A DNA stretch of 64,000 nucleotides from Streptomyces durocortorensis (lineage in GTDB: Bacteria; Actinomycetota; Actinomycetes; Streptomycetales; Streptomycetaceae): NCBI RefSeq assembly GCF_031760065.1, contig NZ_CP134500.1, positions 6,696,001 to 6,760,000 on the forward strand. Reading direction: 5' to 3'. Positions 1 through 8,098 of the stretch are shown piece by piece. Both the position numbers and the translations under genes were made by a program. How positions within the stretch are numbered: position 1 is the first letter of the stretch; each line of letters starts with the position of its first letter. Below the pieces are notes generated by a model. That model did not search any database. It was not told where the DNA came from and worked only from the letters and a program-made list of their open reading frames with translations.

Positions 1-1
1 C

Positions 2-193
2 GCGACACTGCGCACCGCCCTGTGCCACGGACCGCGCCCGGTTGCGGCCGTCCGGGTGGTCGTGGACGCTCCAGAGCATGAGCTCGTCCGCATCGGCACG
101 GTACGCGGTGGAATATCAGCCTTCCGTGTTCTCCGTGCCGTCCTTCCGGCTTTCTATGAATGGCACCGATCTTTACTGCTCCCCAGGAGGTGA
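2..193 (+). CDS. hpnG: HpnG-like phosphorylase, C-terminal end only
   Basis: The window opens inside this gene; 63 C-terminal codons remain and the stop is TGA at 191-193. The tail contains VRVVVDAPEHELVRIGT and ends LLLPRR, which fits the end of the nucleoside-phosphorylase-like protein of streptomycete hopanoid clusters. That enzyme removes adenine from adenosylhopane to give ribosylhopane. The call rests on this tail and on position: hpnH starts 5 bases later and its ribosome-binding site (AGGAGG, 185-190) lies in the last codons of this gene, so the two are surely co-transcribed. The catalytic part is outside the window. Confidence 0.65.
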   Translation, partial: ATLRTALCHGPRPVAAVRVVVDAPEHELVRIGTVRGGISAFRVLRAVLPAFYEWHRSLLLPRR

Positions 194-198
194 GCTAG

Positions 199-1218
199 AT
201 GGCCATGCCGCTCCGTCAGTCCATCAAGGTTGCGACGTATCTCTTCGAACAGAAGCTCCGCAAGCGTGAGAAGTTCCCGCTGATCGTCGAGCTGGAGCCG
301 TTGTTCGCCTGCAACCTCGCCTGCGAGGGCTGCGGGAAGATCCAGCACCCGGCCGGTGTCCTGAAGCAGCGCATGCCGGTCGCCCAGGCGGTCGGAGCGG
401 TGCTCGAATCCGGCGCTCCCATGGTGTCCATCGCCGGTGGCGAACCCCTGATGCATCCGCAGATCGACGAGATCGTGCGCCAGCTCGTCGCGAAGAAGAA
501 GTACGTCTTCCTGTGCACCAACGCGATGCTGATGCGGAAGAAGCTCGACAAGTTCACTCCGTCCCCGTACTTCGCGTTCGCCGTGCACATCGACGGACTG
601 CGCGAGCGGCACGACGAATCCGTCGCCAAGGAAGGCGTCTTCGACGAGGCCGTCGCCGCGATGAAGGAGGCCAAGCGACGCGGCTTCCGCGTCACCACCA
701 ACTCCACCTTCTTCAATACGGACACCCCCCAGACCATCATCGAGGTCCTCAACTACCTCAACGACGACCTCCATGTCGACGAGATGATGATCTCGCCCGC
801 CTACGCCTACGAGAAGGCGCCCGACCAGGAGCACTTCCTCGGCGTCGACCAGACCCGCGAGCTGTTCAAGAAGGCCTTCGCTGGCGGCAACCGGGCCCGC
901 TGGCGGCTCAACCACTCGCCGCTCTTCCTGGACTTCCTCGAAGGCAAGGCGGACTTCCCCTGCACCGCCTGGGCGATCCCCAACTACTCGCTCTTCGGCT
1001 GGCAGCGCCCCTGCTACCTGATGAGCGACGGCTACGTACCGACGTACCGTCAGCTCATCGAGGAGACCGACTGGGACAAGTACGGCCGGGGCAAGGACCC
1101 GCGCTGTGCCAACTGCATGGCGCACTGCGGCTACGAACCCACGGCGGTGCTCGCCACCATGGGCTCTCTCAAGGAGTCCCTGCGTGCCGCACGGGAGACG
1201 GTCAGCGGGAGCCGGTGA
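199..1218 (+). CDS. hpnH: Adenosyl-hopene transferase HpnH, radical SAM enzyme
   Basis: This 339-aa radical SAM protein joins a 5'-deoxyadenosyl group to diploptene, the first step in making extended C35 hopanoids. The N-terminus (LRQSIKVATYLFEQKL) and the 4Fe-4S motif CNLACEGC (Cys38, Cys42, Cys45) are typical, as is the SIAGGEPLMH block that follows. A second cysteine group, CANCMAHCGYEP, lies near the C-terminus, as in the family. The length is full. The ATG is set by a perfect AGGAGG 8 bases upstream. The expected next genes, ispG and dxs, are missing, and a GC-rich hairpin follows the stop. Confidence 0.93.
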   Translation: MAMPLRQSIKVATYLFEQKLRKREKFPLIVELEPLFACNLACEGCGKIQHPAGVLKQRMPVAQAVGAVLESGAPMVSIAGGEPLMHPQIDEIVRQLVAKKKYVFLCTNAMLMRKKLDKFTPSPYFAFAVHIDGLRERHDESVAKEGVFDEAVAAMKEAKRRGFRVTTNSTFFNTDTPQTIIEVLNYLNDDLHVDEMMISPAYAYEKAPDQEHFLGVDQTRELFKKAFAGGNRARWRLNHSPLFLDFLEGKADFPCTAWAIPNYSLFGWQRPCYLMSDGYVPTYRQLIEETDWDKYGRGKDPRCANCMAHCGYEPTAVLATMGSLKESLRAARETVSGSR

Positions 1219-1231
1219 CGAGGTGAACAGC

Positions 1232-1275
1232 GGGCGGCCGACGGTCCGGGTCCCTCCCGGGCGGTCGGCCCGCCC
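1232..1275 (+). terminator. GC-rich hairpin after hpnH
   Basis: An inverted repeat starts 13 bases after the hpnH stop. The outer arms are GGGCGGCCGAC and GTCGGCCCGCCC and the inner arms CCGGG and CCCGG. There is no U tract, as is common for streptomycete terminators. It may end the hpnG-hpnH message or be a by-product of the deletion proposed here. Confidence 0.45.
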
Positions 1276-1320
1276 CTGAGCCGAGGAAGGAGACCGGGCC
1301 GTGCGCCGGCGCCGCAGCGG

Positions 1321-1419
1321 AGAGACCGCTTCCCCGCACACGCCGAACGTGCCGAGGCGCTCGCCGGGATCGGGCTCACCCCGGCCGGGATCGCCCGGCA
1401 CATTCGGTGCCGCTCCCAC
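1321..1419 (+). pseudogene. Remnant of the 3' end of dxs
   Basis: Frame 1 between hpnH and the aminotransferase reads RDRFPAHAERAEALAGIGL and then TPAGIARHI. This matches the C-terminal signature of 1-deoxy-D-xylulose-5-phosphate synthase (F-x2-H-G/A-x-R-x3-L-x3-GL-T/D-x2-G-I/V-A). In S. coelicolor the order here is hpnH, ispG, dxs, aminotransferase (SCO6766-6769), so a dxs end is expected exactly at this position. No start codon and no other dxs or ispG sequence is visible. I infer a deletion that removed ispG and nearly all of dxs. The match is short and made from memory of the family. Confidence 0.6.
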
Positions 1420-1473
1420 GGTGAGGCGGAAGACCCCCACGGACCAGCACACCCCGAAGGAGAAGAGCGGGCG

Positions 1474-2871
1474 ATGACGGACGGCGGACCCAAGGGCTTC
1501 GACCTGGCGCGGCTCCTCGCCGAGCGTGGGGCGGAGCGGTACGACCTGCATGCGCGCCACCTCAATCACCAGCTGCCGCGCATGCTGCACACCATCGGCT
1601 TCGACAAGGTCTACGAGCGGGCCGAGGGCGCGTACTTCTGGGACGCGGACGGCAACGACTACCTCGACATGCTCGCCGGGTTCGGTGTCATGGGGATCGG
1701 CCGGCACCACCCGGTCGTCCGGCAGGCCCTGCATGACGTCCTCGACGCCCAGCTCGCCGACCTCACCCGCTTCGACTGCCAGCCGCTGCCCGGACTGCTC
1801 GCCGAGAAACTCCTCGCCCACAGCCCGCACCTGGAGCGCGTCTTCTTCGGCAGCAGCGGTACGGAAGCCGTCGAGACGGCACTGAAATTCGCCCGCTACG
1901 CCACCGGCAGGCCCCGGATCCTCTACTGCGACCACGCCTTCCACGGGCTGACCACCGGCTCCCTCTCGGTCAACGGGGAGCGAGGGTTCCGCGACGGCTT
2001 CGCCCCGCTGCTGCCGGACACCGCGATCGCACTCGGGGACCTGGACGCGCTGCGCCGCGAGCTGAAGCGGGGCGATGTGGCGGCCCTGGTCATCGAGCCG
2101 ATCCAGGGCAAGGGCGTGCACGCCGCACCGCCCGGCTTCCTGCGGCAGGCCCAGGAACTGCTGCACCGGCACAAGGCGCTCCTGATCGCCGACGAGGTGC
2201 AGACCGGCCTCGGCCGGACCGGCGACTTCTACGCCTACCAGCACGAGGACGGCGTGGAGCCCGACCTCGTGTGCGTGGCCAAGGCGCTCTCCGGCGGCTA
2301 TGTGCCCGTCGGCGGGACGCTCGGCAAGGACTGGATCTTCCGCAAGGTCTACTCCTCGATGGACCGGGTCCTCGTCCACTCCGCGAGCTTCGGCTCCAAC
2401 GCCCAGGCGATGGCCGCGGGCCTCGCCGTCCTCACGGTCATGGAGGACGAGGAGACCGTCGCGAACGCCCGGCGCACCGGCGACCTGCTGCGCGAACGCC
2501 TCGCGGCACTGGTGGACCGCTATGAGCTGCTGCACGAGGTGCGTGGGCGCGGGCTGATGATCGGCATCGAGTTCGGCCGCCCCGCCTCGCTGAAGCTCCG
2601 CAGCCGCTGGACCATGCTCCAGGCGGCCCGCAGGGGACTCTTCGCCCAGATGGTCGTGGTGCCGCTGCTCCAGAAGCACCGCATCCTCACCCAGGTCTCC
2701 GGCGACCACCTGGAAGTGATCAAGCTGATCCCGCCCCTGATCATCGGGGACGCGGAGGTGGACCGTTTTGTAGCCGCGTTCACGGCCGTGATGGACGAGG
2801 CGCACAGCGGCGGCGGGCTGATGTGGGACTTCGGCCGGACCCTGGTCAAGCAGGCCGTGGCCAACCGCTGA
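1474..2871 (+). CDS. hpnO: Class III PLP aminotransferase of the hopanoid cluster (HpnO-like)
   Basis: This 465-aa fold-type I aminotransferase has a full-length domain. The PLP lysine is Lys270 in VCVAKALSGGY, Asp240 lies in IADEVQTG, and the phosphate-binding stretch FGSSGTEAVETALKFAR is intact. In hopanoid clusters this enzyme is thought to convert the aldehyde derived from ribosylhopane to 35-aminobacteriohopanetriol. ATG 1474 follows GAAGGAGAAGAGCGGGCG. The reading frame upstream is open back to the hpnH stop because the putative dxs scar is in the same frame. Some relatives are annotated simply as aspartate aminotransferase family proteins. Confidence 0.85.
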   Translation: MTDGGPKGFDLARLLAERGAERYDLHARHLNHQLPRMLHTIGFDKVYERAEGAYFWDADGNDYLDMLAGFGVMGIGRHHPVVRQALHDVLDAQLADLTRFDCQPLPGLLAEKLLAHSPHLERVFFGSSGTEAVETALKFARYATGRPRILYCDHAFHGLTTGSLSVNGERGFRDGFAPLLPDTAIALGDLDALRRELKRGDVAALVIEPIQGKGVHAAPPGFLRQAQELLHRHKALLIADEVQTGLGRTGDFYAYQHEDGVEPDLVCVAKALSGGYVPVGGTLGKDWIFRKVYSSMDRVLVHSASFGSNAQAMAAGLAVLTVMEDEETVANARRTGDLLRERLAALVDRYELLHEVRGRGLMIGIEFGRPASLKLRSRWTMLQAARRGLFAQMVVVPLLQKHRILTQVSGDHLEVIKLIPPLIIGDAEVDRFVAAFTAVMDEAHSGGGLMWDFGRTLVKQAVANR

Positions 2872-2887
2872 CCGTCCCGTCGAGACG

Positions 2888-2923
2888 TTTGCCTCCTGGG
2901 CAAGTTATTTGCCCAGGAGGAAA
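2888..2923. promoter_or_regulatory. Perfect 12-bp palindrome before the HTH-cupin gene
   Basis: CCTCCTGGGCAA (2892-2903) and TTGCCCAGGAGG (2909-2920) are perfect inverted repeats around the 5-base loop gttat. The larger block also repeats TTTGCC in direct orientation. It sits 24 bases before the ATG of the HTH-cupin regulator, so it may be that protein's own operator. It could instead be a hairpin ending the aminotransferase message. Confidence 0.5.
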
Positions 2924-2943
2924 GATCCTGGCCCAATGGAGGT

Positions 2944-3552
2944 ATGAACCCTCCGGACGAAGAGGCGCCGGACGAGCTCCCCGGCGTCGCACCCCGACTG
3001 CGCGAGCTGCGCCGCGGCCGCGGCCTCACTCTGGAGACCGCCGCCCGGCGGGCCGGACTCTCCCCGGCCCACCTCTCCCGCCTGGAGACCGGCCGCAGGC
3101 AGCCGTCGCTGCCGATGCTCCTGGGGCTGGCGCGTATCTACGGTACGACGGTCTCCGAGCTGCTCGGTGAGCAGCCGCCCGAACGCGACGCGATCATCCG
3201 AGGCGGTGGCTTCGAGGGCGCGGAGGCGGACGGCTGGATGTACCGGCAGGCCGGCGGTTCCGGCCGCGCGATGCAGGCTCTGCGCGTCCGGGTGCCCTAC
3301 GGGGCCCAGGGCGACCTGGTCCGGGTGCACCCCGGCGAGGAGTGGCTGTACGTGCTCGGCGGGCGGCTGCGGGTCGGGCTCGGCGACACCGTGCACGACC
3401 TCGACCCCGGCGACAGCGCCCACTTCGACTCGCTCACCCCGCACCGGATCGCGGCTCTGGACCACGGCGGCGCGGAACTGCTCTTCGTCCACTCCCTGCT
3501 CCAGAGCCCCGCGGCCGAGCTCTGCCTCGGCAACGCCCTCCACGTGCGCTGA
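2944..3552 (+). CDS. XRE-family HTH regulator with C-terminal cupin domain
   Basis: 202 aa. Residues about 15-75 form an XRE helix-turn-helix (LRELRRGRGLTLETAARRAG, then LSPAHLSRLETGRRQPS). Residues about 115-190 form a small cupin (VHPGEEWLYVLGGRLRV, then LDPGDSAHFDSLTPHRI). This is the usual architecture of regulators that sense a small metabolite through the cupin. In S. coelicolor a DNA-binding protein of this type (SCO6770) closes the hopanoid cluster, so it is likely a conserved part of it. The upstream palindrome suggests autoregulation. The ligand is unknown. Confidence 0.85.
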   Translation: MNPPDEEAPDELPGVAPRLRELRRGRGLTLETAARRAGLSPAHLSRLETGRRQPSLPMLLGLARIYGTTVSELLGEQPPERDAIIRGGGFEGAEADGWMYRQAGGSGRAMQALRVRVPYGAQGDLVRVHPGEEWLYVLGGRLRVGLGDTVHDLDPGDSAHFDSLTPHRIAALDHGGAELLFVHSLLQSPAAELCLGNALHVR

Positions 3553-3595
3553 CCCCTTCGTTCCACCGGCCGCGAGGCCGGCAGAGAGGACCGTC

Positions 3596-3769
3596 ATGTC
3601 CGATTCCGAGCATTACGACCCGCTGAGCCCGAGGCACCCGAAGAAGGGTGACTCGCAGGAGCGCCGGATGCCGCGCGGCCTCGTGATCCGGCTCTTCGCC
3701 TACCTCGTGGTCGGCCATGTGATCGCGGCCTTCCTCTACGTGCTCTTCGTGGTGGCGGGCGCGGAGTAG
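3596..3769 (+). CDS. Small single-pass membrane protein (SCO6771-like)
   Basis: 57 aa. A charged N-terminal half (HPKKGDSQERRMPRGLVIR) is followed by one hydrophobic helix (LFAYLVVGHVIAAFLYVLFVV). ATG 3596 has GAGAGGA upstream. It lies 43 bases after the HTH-cupin gene and corresponds in position and type to the small hydrophobic protein ending the S. coelicolor hopanoid region. Its function is unknown. Confidence 0.75.
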   Translation: MSDSEHYDPLSPRHPKKGDSQERRMPRGLVIRLFAYLVVGHVIAAFLYVLFVVAGAE

Positions 3770-3772
3770 CCC

Positions 3773-4585
3773 TCAGCCCTGGTCGAGCAGCCGCTCGCGC
3801 AGGCGCTCCCGGGTCTGGGGGGAGACCTTCAGCCCCTCCGTCAGGTAGCGGTCCGTCGTTCCCCAGATCTCCTCGATCGTCGCGAAGGCCGCCGCCAGGT
3901 ATTCGCGCTGCGCCCCGAAGAGCGGGTTGAGGAGCTCCATGACCTCGGGGGACATCCCGGTCTCGGACATGTCGGCGCGCTGCACCTTGTACCGGCGGTG
4001 GGGATCGTTGGACTTGAGGTAGTCCGTCTCGATCGCCTCGCGCTCGACGCCGACCGCCAGCAGAGAGACCGCTATCGAGAGCCCGGCCCGGTCCTTGCCC
4101 GCGGCACAGTGCATCAGCGCCGGGACGCTGTCCTCGGCCAGTGCGTGCAGGACCCGGCTGTGCTCGGCGGTGCGGTCCTTGATCGTCGACCGGTACATCC
4201 GGATCATGCGCTCGGTGCCCTGGCCGTCCGCGAGGATCGAGCGCAGCTGCTCGATGTTCCCGTCGCGGACCAGGCGCCAGAACTCGGCGCCGTCGGCCGG
4301 GTCCGAGAGAGGAATGCTGACATTGCGGACACCGGTCAGCTCGATGTCGTACCCGTCGAGCCGGTGGTCGGCGGAATTGCGGAAGTCGAAGACCGTGTGC
4401 AGCCCGAGCCCGCCGAGGAAGGCCGCGTCCTCGGCGGTGGCGTGCGCCAGGTGGCCGCTGCGGTAGAGCCGGCCGAAGGCGGTGTGCCTCCCGTCCGTGG
4501 TGGGGAGCCCGCCCACATCGCGGAAGTTGCGGACTCCGGTCAGGGCGGTCTCTGCCGGCGGGACCTGCGGCACCTGCTGCGTCAC
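3773..4585 (-). CDS. Tyrosine-protein phosphatase, PTP-like
   Basis: 270 aa from a GTG at 4583-4585, preceded on the minus strand by AGGAG at the right spacing; the open frame extends 30 codons further without a better signal. The protein starts with the family's NFRDVGGLPT motif, followed by RLYRSGHL. The P-loop is HCAAGKDRAG (Cys160 and Arg166, a C-x5-R site). The Asp after the P-loop Lys is usual in the lipid and tyrosine phosphatases of actinobacteria (MptpB type). It is convergent with the small membrane gene. The substrate, phosphotyrosine protein or phosphoinositide, cannot be told from sequence. Confidence 0.88.
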   Translation of the reverse strand: MTQQVPQVPPAETALTGVRNFRDVGGLPTTDGRHTAFGRLYRSGHLAHATAEDAAFLGGLGLHTVFDFRNSADHRLDGYDIELTGVRNVSIPLSDPADGAEFWRLVRDGNIEQLRSILADGQGTERMIRMYRSTIKDRTAEHSRVLHALAEDSVPALMHCAAGKDRAGLSIAVSLLAVGVEREAIETDYLKSNDPHRRYKVQRADMSETGMSPEVMELLNPLFGAQREYLAAAFATIEEIWGTTDRYLTEGLKVSPQTRERLRERLLDQG

Positions 4586-5005
4586 GGGGGCTCCTGGAAT
4601 CTCTGGCGCCGGCGCGGCTCGCCGGCGAGGGCGCTCCCGTGACGATACGACATCGATTCGACGGAAAATCATCACGGTTGCCCGCTCCGGCCGGGGTGTC
4701 GCGGGGGTGTGTCTGACGCCGCATCACGAGTCCCGCCCGCGACATGTCCGTATTGGTGCATTTCGCAGAACATGCCCCGCTAATGGGGGAGATGGGATTC
4801 CGTGGGTGAGCGGGATCATATCCGTGACGGTCCGTGGTGATCGCTCCCCGGCCCATTCCCGTTGCCCGTACGGAAAGCCAAGATCCGTAATCCACGGAGT
4901 GTGACGGGAAATCCGGACCGCGATCGAATCCATGATTCCCACGCGCAACCGATGGCTTGTTCTGCTCGTCCTGACTCGTTTACGGTCACCGTCAATCCGG
5001 ACGGA
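4586..5005. other. Non-coding stretch before the riboswitch
   Basis: I find no gene in these 420 bases. The stretch is the shared upstream region of the phosphatase (leftward) and the LysM/M23 gene (rightward), so it should hold both promoters. No consensus promoter stands out. Confidence 0.5.
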
Positions 5006-5176
5006 CCGCCTAATCCTGCCGCCGCCCGGAATTCGCACCCACCCACTCACGTGTGGCAGGAGCGGGGGACCCAGGTAAGTCGCCGGCCCGGAGTGATCCG
5101 GACCGGCTCGGGGTGAAGTCGCCACCGTGCGACCGGGCATCTCCAGCCCGAACCCGACAGCTCACCTCGCAGGCGC
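5006..5176 (+). ncRNA. ydaO-type c-di-AMP riboswitch
   Basis: The conserved blocks of the ydaO RNA are present in order. They are CCGCCTAATCCTGCC (5006-5020), GGCAGGAGCGGGGGACCCA (5055-5073) followed by GGTAAGT, CGGGGTGAAGTC near 5110, AGCCCGAACCCGACAGCTC near 5145-5163, and CGCAGGCG near 5168. Such RNAs bind cyclic di-AMP and in Streptomyces sit before cell-wall hydrolase genes such as rpfA, turning expression off when ligand is high. It ends 17 bases before the LysM/M23 start codon. I see no separate terminator stem between it and the gene. Confidence 0.88.
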
Positions 5177-5193
5177 CGGAGAGGAAATTCCCC

Positions 5194-6171
5194 ATGCCCG
5201 CAAAGGGTAAGCACCGCCGTCCGAAGTCCGGCCCGATCTCCCGCGGCGTGCTCGCAGCGGGAACCGGCGGCGCCGCACTCGCCCTCCCGCTCATCGGCGC
5301 CACCGGAGCCGGCGCCGCGCAGCAGGCCGCTCCCGCCGTCAAGCCCGCCGCCGCGTCGGTCGCCGCCGCGCACACCGTGCCGCAGACCGCCCCCGTCGAG
5401 TCGAAGGCCGCCCCGAAGACCTACTCCGTGGTCCGGGGTGACTACCTGTCGAAGATCGCCGCCGAGCACCAGCTCAAGGGCGGCTGGCAGAAGCTGTACA
5501 AGGACAACCGCTCCACCGTCGGCGAGAACCCCAGCCTGATCCTCCCCGGCATGAAGCTGACCCTCGGCACCAAGGCGTCCGCCCCGGCCGCTCCTTCGAC
5601 GGCCGGGAAGTCCGCACCGGCTCCGCAGGCCGCCCCGAAGAAGGCCGAGCAGGCCGCCCCCAAGGCCGCCCCCAAGGAGGACCCGAAGCCGGACACGATC
5701 TCCGCCGACGACTCCGAGGGCTCCGGAAGCTCCGCGCAGACCGGCTCCTCCGAGGCGACCGGCTCCGGCTGGACGACCCCGCTGGCCAACGCCAACGTCA
5801 CCACCCAGTACCGCGCTTCCGGCTCCAGCTGGTCCAGCGGCTACCACACCGGCTCGGACTTCCAGGCCCCCTCCGGCACCCCGATCCGCGCCATCGGCCC
5901 GGGCACCGTGGTCTCGGCCGGCTGGAGCGGTTCGTACGGCAACGAGGTCGTCATCAAGCACGAGGACGGCATGTACTCCCAGTACGCCCACCAGTCCTCG
6001 CTGAGCGTCTCCGTCGGCCAGACCGTCACCGGCGGCCAGCAGATCGGGCTCTCCGGCTCCACCGGCAACTCCACCGGCCCGCACCTCCACTTCGAGGTCC
6101 GCACCGGTCCGGGCTACGGCTCCGACGTCGACCCGATCGCCTACCTGCGACAGCACGGCGTCTCCCTCTGA
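5194..6171 (+). CDS. Secreted LysM and M23 peptidoglycan hydrolase
   Basis: 325 aa. A basic start (MPAKGKHRRPKSG) and an Ala/Gly-rich segment to about residue 42 form a secretion signal. LysM spans about 76-124 (TYSVVRGDYLSKIAAEHQ to ILPGMKLTL). An Ala/Pro/Lys linker follows. The M23 endopeptidase domain (about 192-320) has the zinc ligands His218 and Asp222 (HTGSD) and the HLH motif at 297-299. It likely cuts peptide cross-links in the wall. ATG 5194 follows GAGAGG. Control by c-di-AMP through the riboswitch just upstream fits a role in germination or growth. Confidence 0.92.
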   Translation: MPAKGKHRRPKSGPISRGVLAAGTGGAALALPLIGATGAGAAQQAAPAVKPAAASVAAAHTVPQTAPVESKAAPKTYSVVRGDYLSKIAAEHQLKGGWQKLYKDNRSTVGENPSLILPGMKLTLGTKASAPAAPSTAGKSAPAPQAAPKKAEQAAPKAAPKEDPKPDTISADDSEGSGSSAQTGSSEATGSGWTTPLANANVTTQYRASGSSWSSGYHTGSDFQAPSGTPIRAIGPGTVVSAGWSGSYGNEVVIKHEDGMYSQYAHQSSLSVSVGQTVTGGQQIGLSGSTGNSTGPHLHFEVRTGPGYGSDVDPIAYLRQHGVSL

Positions 6172-6194
6172 TCCGAGGGCGACAAGAAGTGAGT

Positions 6195-6226
6195 GAGGGG
6201 CGGTGCGCGGCGGCGCACCGCCCCTC
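6195..6226 (+). terminator. Strong terminator of the LysM/M23 gene
   Basis: GAGGGGCGGTGCGC (6195-6208) and GCGCACCGCCCCTC (6213-6226) form a perfect 14-bp stem with a 4-base loop, 23 bases after the stop. Confidence 0.85.
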
Positions 6227-6333
6227 CACTTATTCCAGCTTTACCAAAACCTGACCGGGTGGTCTATCTCACCACCCGTCAACCCCATATTACGGTCGCG
6301 TAGGTCACATTGAACGGTGCAGGATATGTGCTT

Positions 6334-7161
6334 GTGGCAGACGATTCGAGAAACAACCAGCAGCACATCATCGGGTCGTACGCGGCGATTGGCGACAGCT
6401 TCACCGAGGGCGTCGGGGACCCCGGCCCCGACGGGACCTTCGTCGGCTGGGCGGACCGGTTCGCGGTGCTCCTCGCCGACCGGCTCCCGGCCCCCGACGT
6501 GGCGACCAGCCCGGAGGACTCCCCGCACGGGGACTTCCGCTACGCCAATCTCGCCGTACGCGGACGTCTCCTCGACCAGATCGTCGAGGAGCAGATCCCC
6601 CGCGCCAAGGAACTGGCCCCCGACCTGGTCAGCTTCTGCGCGGGCGGCAACGACATCATCCGGCCCGGCGCCGACCCCGACGACCTCGCCGAGCGCTTCG
6701 AGCGGGCGGTCGCCGATCTGAGCAACGCCGTCGGTACGGTCATGGTCACCACCGGCTTCGACACCCGGGGCGTTCCGGTGCTGCGCCACATGCGCGGCAA
6801 GATTGCCACGTACAACGTCCATCTGCGGGCCATCGCCGACCGCTACCACTGCCCGGTGCTGGACCTGTGGTCGCTCCGCTCCGTCCAGGACCGACGAGCC
6901 TGGGACAACGACCGGCTCCACCTGTCGCCCGAGGGCCACACCCGCGTCGCGCTGCGCGCCGCCCAGGTCCTCGGCCACGACGTGCCGGCCGACCCCGACC
7001 AGCCCTGGCCGCCACAGGCCCAGCGCAGCACCTTCGACGAGGGACGCGACAACATCCAGTGGGCGCGGGAGTACCTCGTGCCGTGGATCGGGCGGCGGCT
7101 GCGCGGCGAGTCCTCCGGCGACCACGTCGAGGCGAAGCGTCCCGACCTCCTGCCGCTGTAG
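6334..7161 (+). CDS. SGNH/GDSL-family hydrolase
   Basis: 275 aa from GTG 6334. An AGGA 9 bases upstream supports this start, though a TTG at 6310 would also be in frame. Block I carries the nucleophile in AAIGDSFTEGVGD (Ser22). Block III is CAGGNDI, and block V is DRLHLSPEGH with the catalytic Asp and His. There is no signal peptide, so it is probably a cytoplasmic esterase or lipase. It is a common single gene in Streptomyces and the substrate is unknown. It converges on STM4011 with 12 bases between the stops. Confidence 0.85.
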   Translation: MADDSRNNQQHIIGSYAAIGDSFTEGVGDPGPDGTFVGWADRFAVLLADRLPAPDVATSPEDSPHGDFRYANLAVRGRLLDQIVEEQIPRAKELAPDLVSFCAGGNDIIRPGADPDDLAERFERAVADLSNAVGTVMVTTGFDTRGVPVLRHMRGKIATYNVHLRAIADRYHCPVLDLWSLRSVQDRRAWDNDRLHLSPEGHTRVALRAAQVLGHDVPADPDQPWPPQAQRSTFDEGRDNIQWAREYLVPWIGRRLRGESSGDHVEAKRPDLLPL

Positions 7162-7173
7162 CGGTCGCAGCGG

Positions 7174-8091
7174 TCACGGCTCCAGCAGGGGGAGCACCCC
7201 CCGGGACGGGCTCGGCACCACGAGCCCGTCCGAAGGCATGCCCACCCCGCGCCCCGCCGGTATCCGCTCCAGGACACCGCCCGCGAACACGTCGTACAGC
7301 GGCAGCGTCTCCAGGTGCACATAGCCGATGTGGCAGTCGCACACGGCGAGCGGACAGGGCCGCGGGCCGAGCGCCCGGCGGTAGCTGCCGTCGTAGAGAT
7401 TGCCCAGCTCCGCCTTGACGAAGTGACAGCGCCGCACGGTCCCGTCGCCGTCCACCGAGACCACCGACTCACCCGTCCGGCAGGGCAGCCCGGACGAGCG
7501 GTGCGGGTGCCTGCTGTACGGGAAGAGGGGGTCCAGCTCCGTCCACCGCTCCGCCTCCTCGTCGGTGTACGTACGCCCCTCGGCCGCGTTCACCCACAGG
7601 TAGACCTCCTCGGGCAGCGCCGCCCGCAGCCGCCGAGCCTCGTCGAGGTGTTCGTCGAAACCCACCACGCCCACGCTGTAACGGATGCCGAGCCCGGACA
7701 GCTCCCGGCACCGGCCGAGGAAGCGCTCGTACGGAGTCTGCCCCGGGTGGTACGTGCACCACAGCGCGACCCGCTCCGGATCGGCGTCCGCCAGCCAGCC
7801 GGTGCGGCAGCTCAGATTCGTCTGGATCGCCACCCGCCCGATGTGCGGCAGATGGGACAGCTCGGTCAGCGCCCTGCGGTACCAGGAACGGACCAGCCCC
7901 TCGCCCCACGGAGTGAACAGCACGGACAGCCGGTCCCCGGTCTGCTCCGCCGCCCAGCCGGTGAACCGCTCCAGCGCCTCCCGGTCCGCCGTCAGCCGCG
8001 CACGGCTGTCCCGCCGCTTGGCGAACGGGCAGTAGGGACAGTCGTAGTCGCACGAGGCGAGCGGGCCGCGGTAGAGAAGAGTCAGGTCCAT
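7174..8091 (-). CDS. STM4011-family radical SAM protein
   Basis: 305 aa from the ATG at 8089-8091. The cluster motif lies right at the N-terminus: Cys14, Cys18 and Cys21 in SCDYDCPYCPFAKR. The rest includes FTPWGEGLVRSWY and a C-terminal cysteine pair in PCPLAVCDCHIGYVH, which may bind an auxiliary cluster or a metal. It is the last gene of a five-family run (STM4015, 4014, 4013, 4012, 4011) known from Salmonella and actinobacteria, with no assigned reaction. Only 7 bases separate it from STM4012, so it is translated as part of the same operon. A peptide- or protein-modifying role is an inference from the neighbours. Confidence 0.85.
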   Translation of the reverse strand: MDLTLLYRGPLASCDYDCPYCPFAKRRDSRARLTADREALERFTGWAAEQTGDRLSVLFTPWGEGLVRSWYRRALTELSHLPHIGRVAIQTNLSCRTGWLADADPERVALWCTYHPGQTPYERFLGRCRELSGLGIRYSVGVVGFDEHLDEARRLRAALPEEVYLWVNAAEGRTYTDEEAERWTELDPLFPYSRHPHRSSGLPCRTGESVVSVDGDGTVRRCHFVKAELGNLYDGSYRRALGPRPCPLAVCDCHIGYVHLETLPLYDVFAGGVLERIPAGRGVGMPSDGLVVPSPSRGVLPLLEP

Positions 8092-8098
8092 GTCCCGG

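Noticed and set aside
154..2805. Very long minus-strand open frame (about 880 codons) over hpnH and the aminotransferase
   Set aside because: High-GC shadow of two well-supported genes; composition is Val/Glu/Gly/Arg-rich with no domain.
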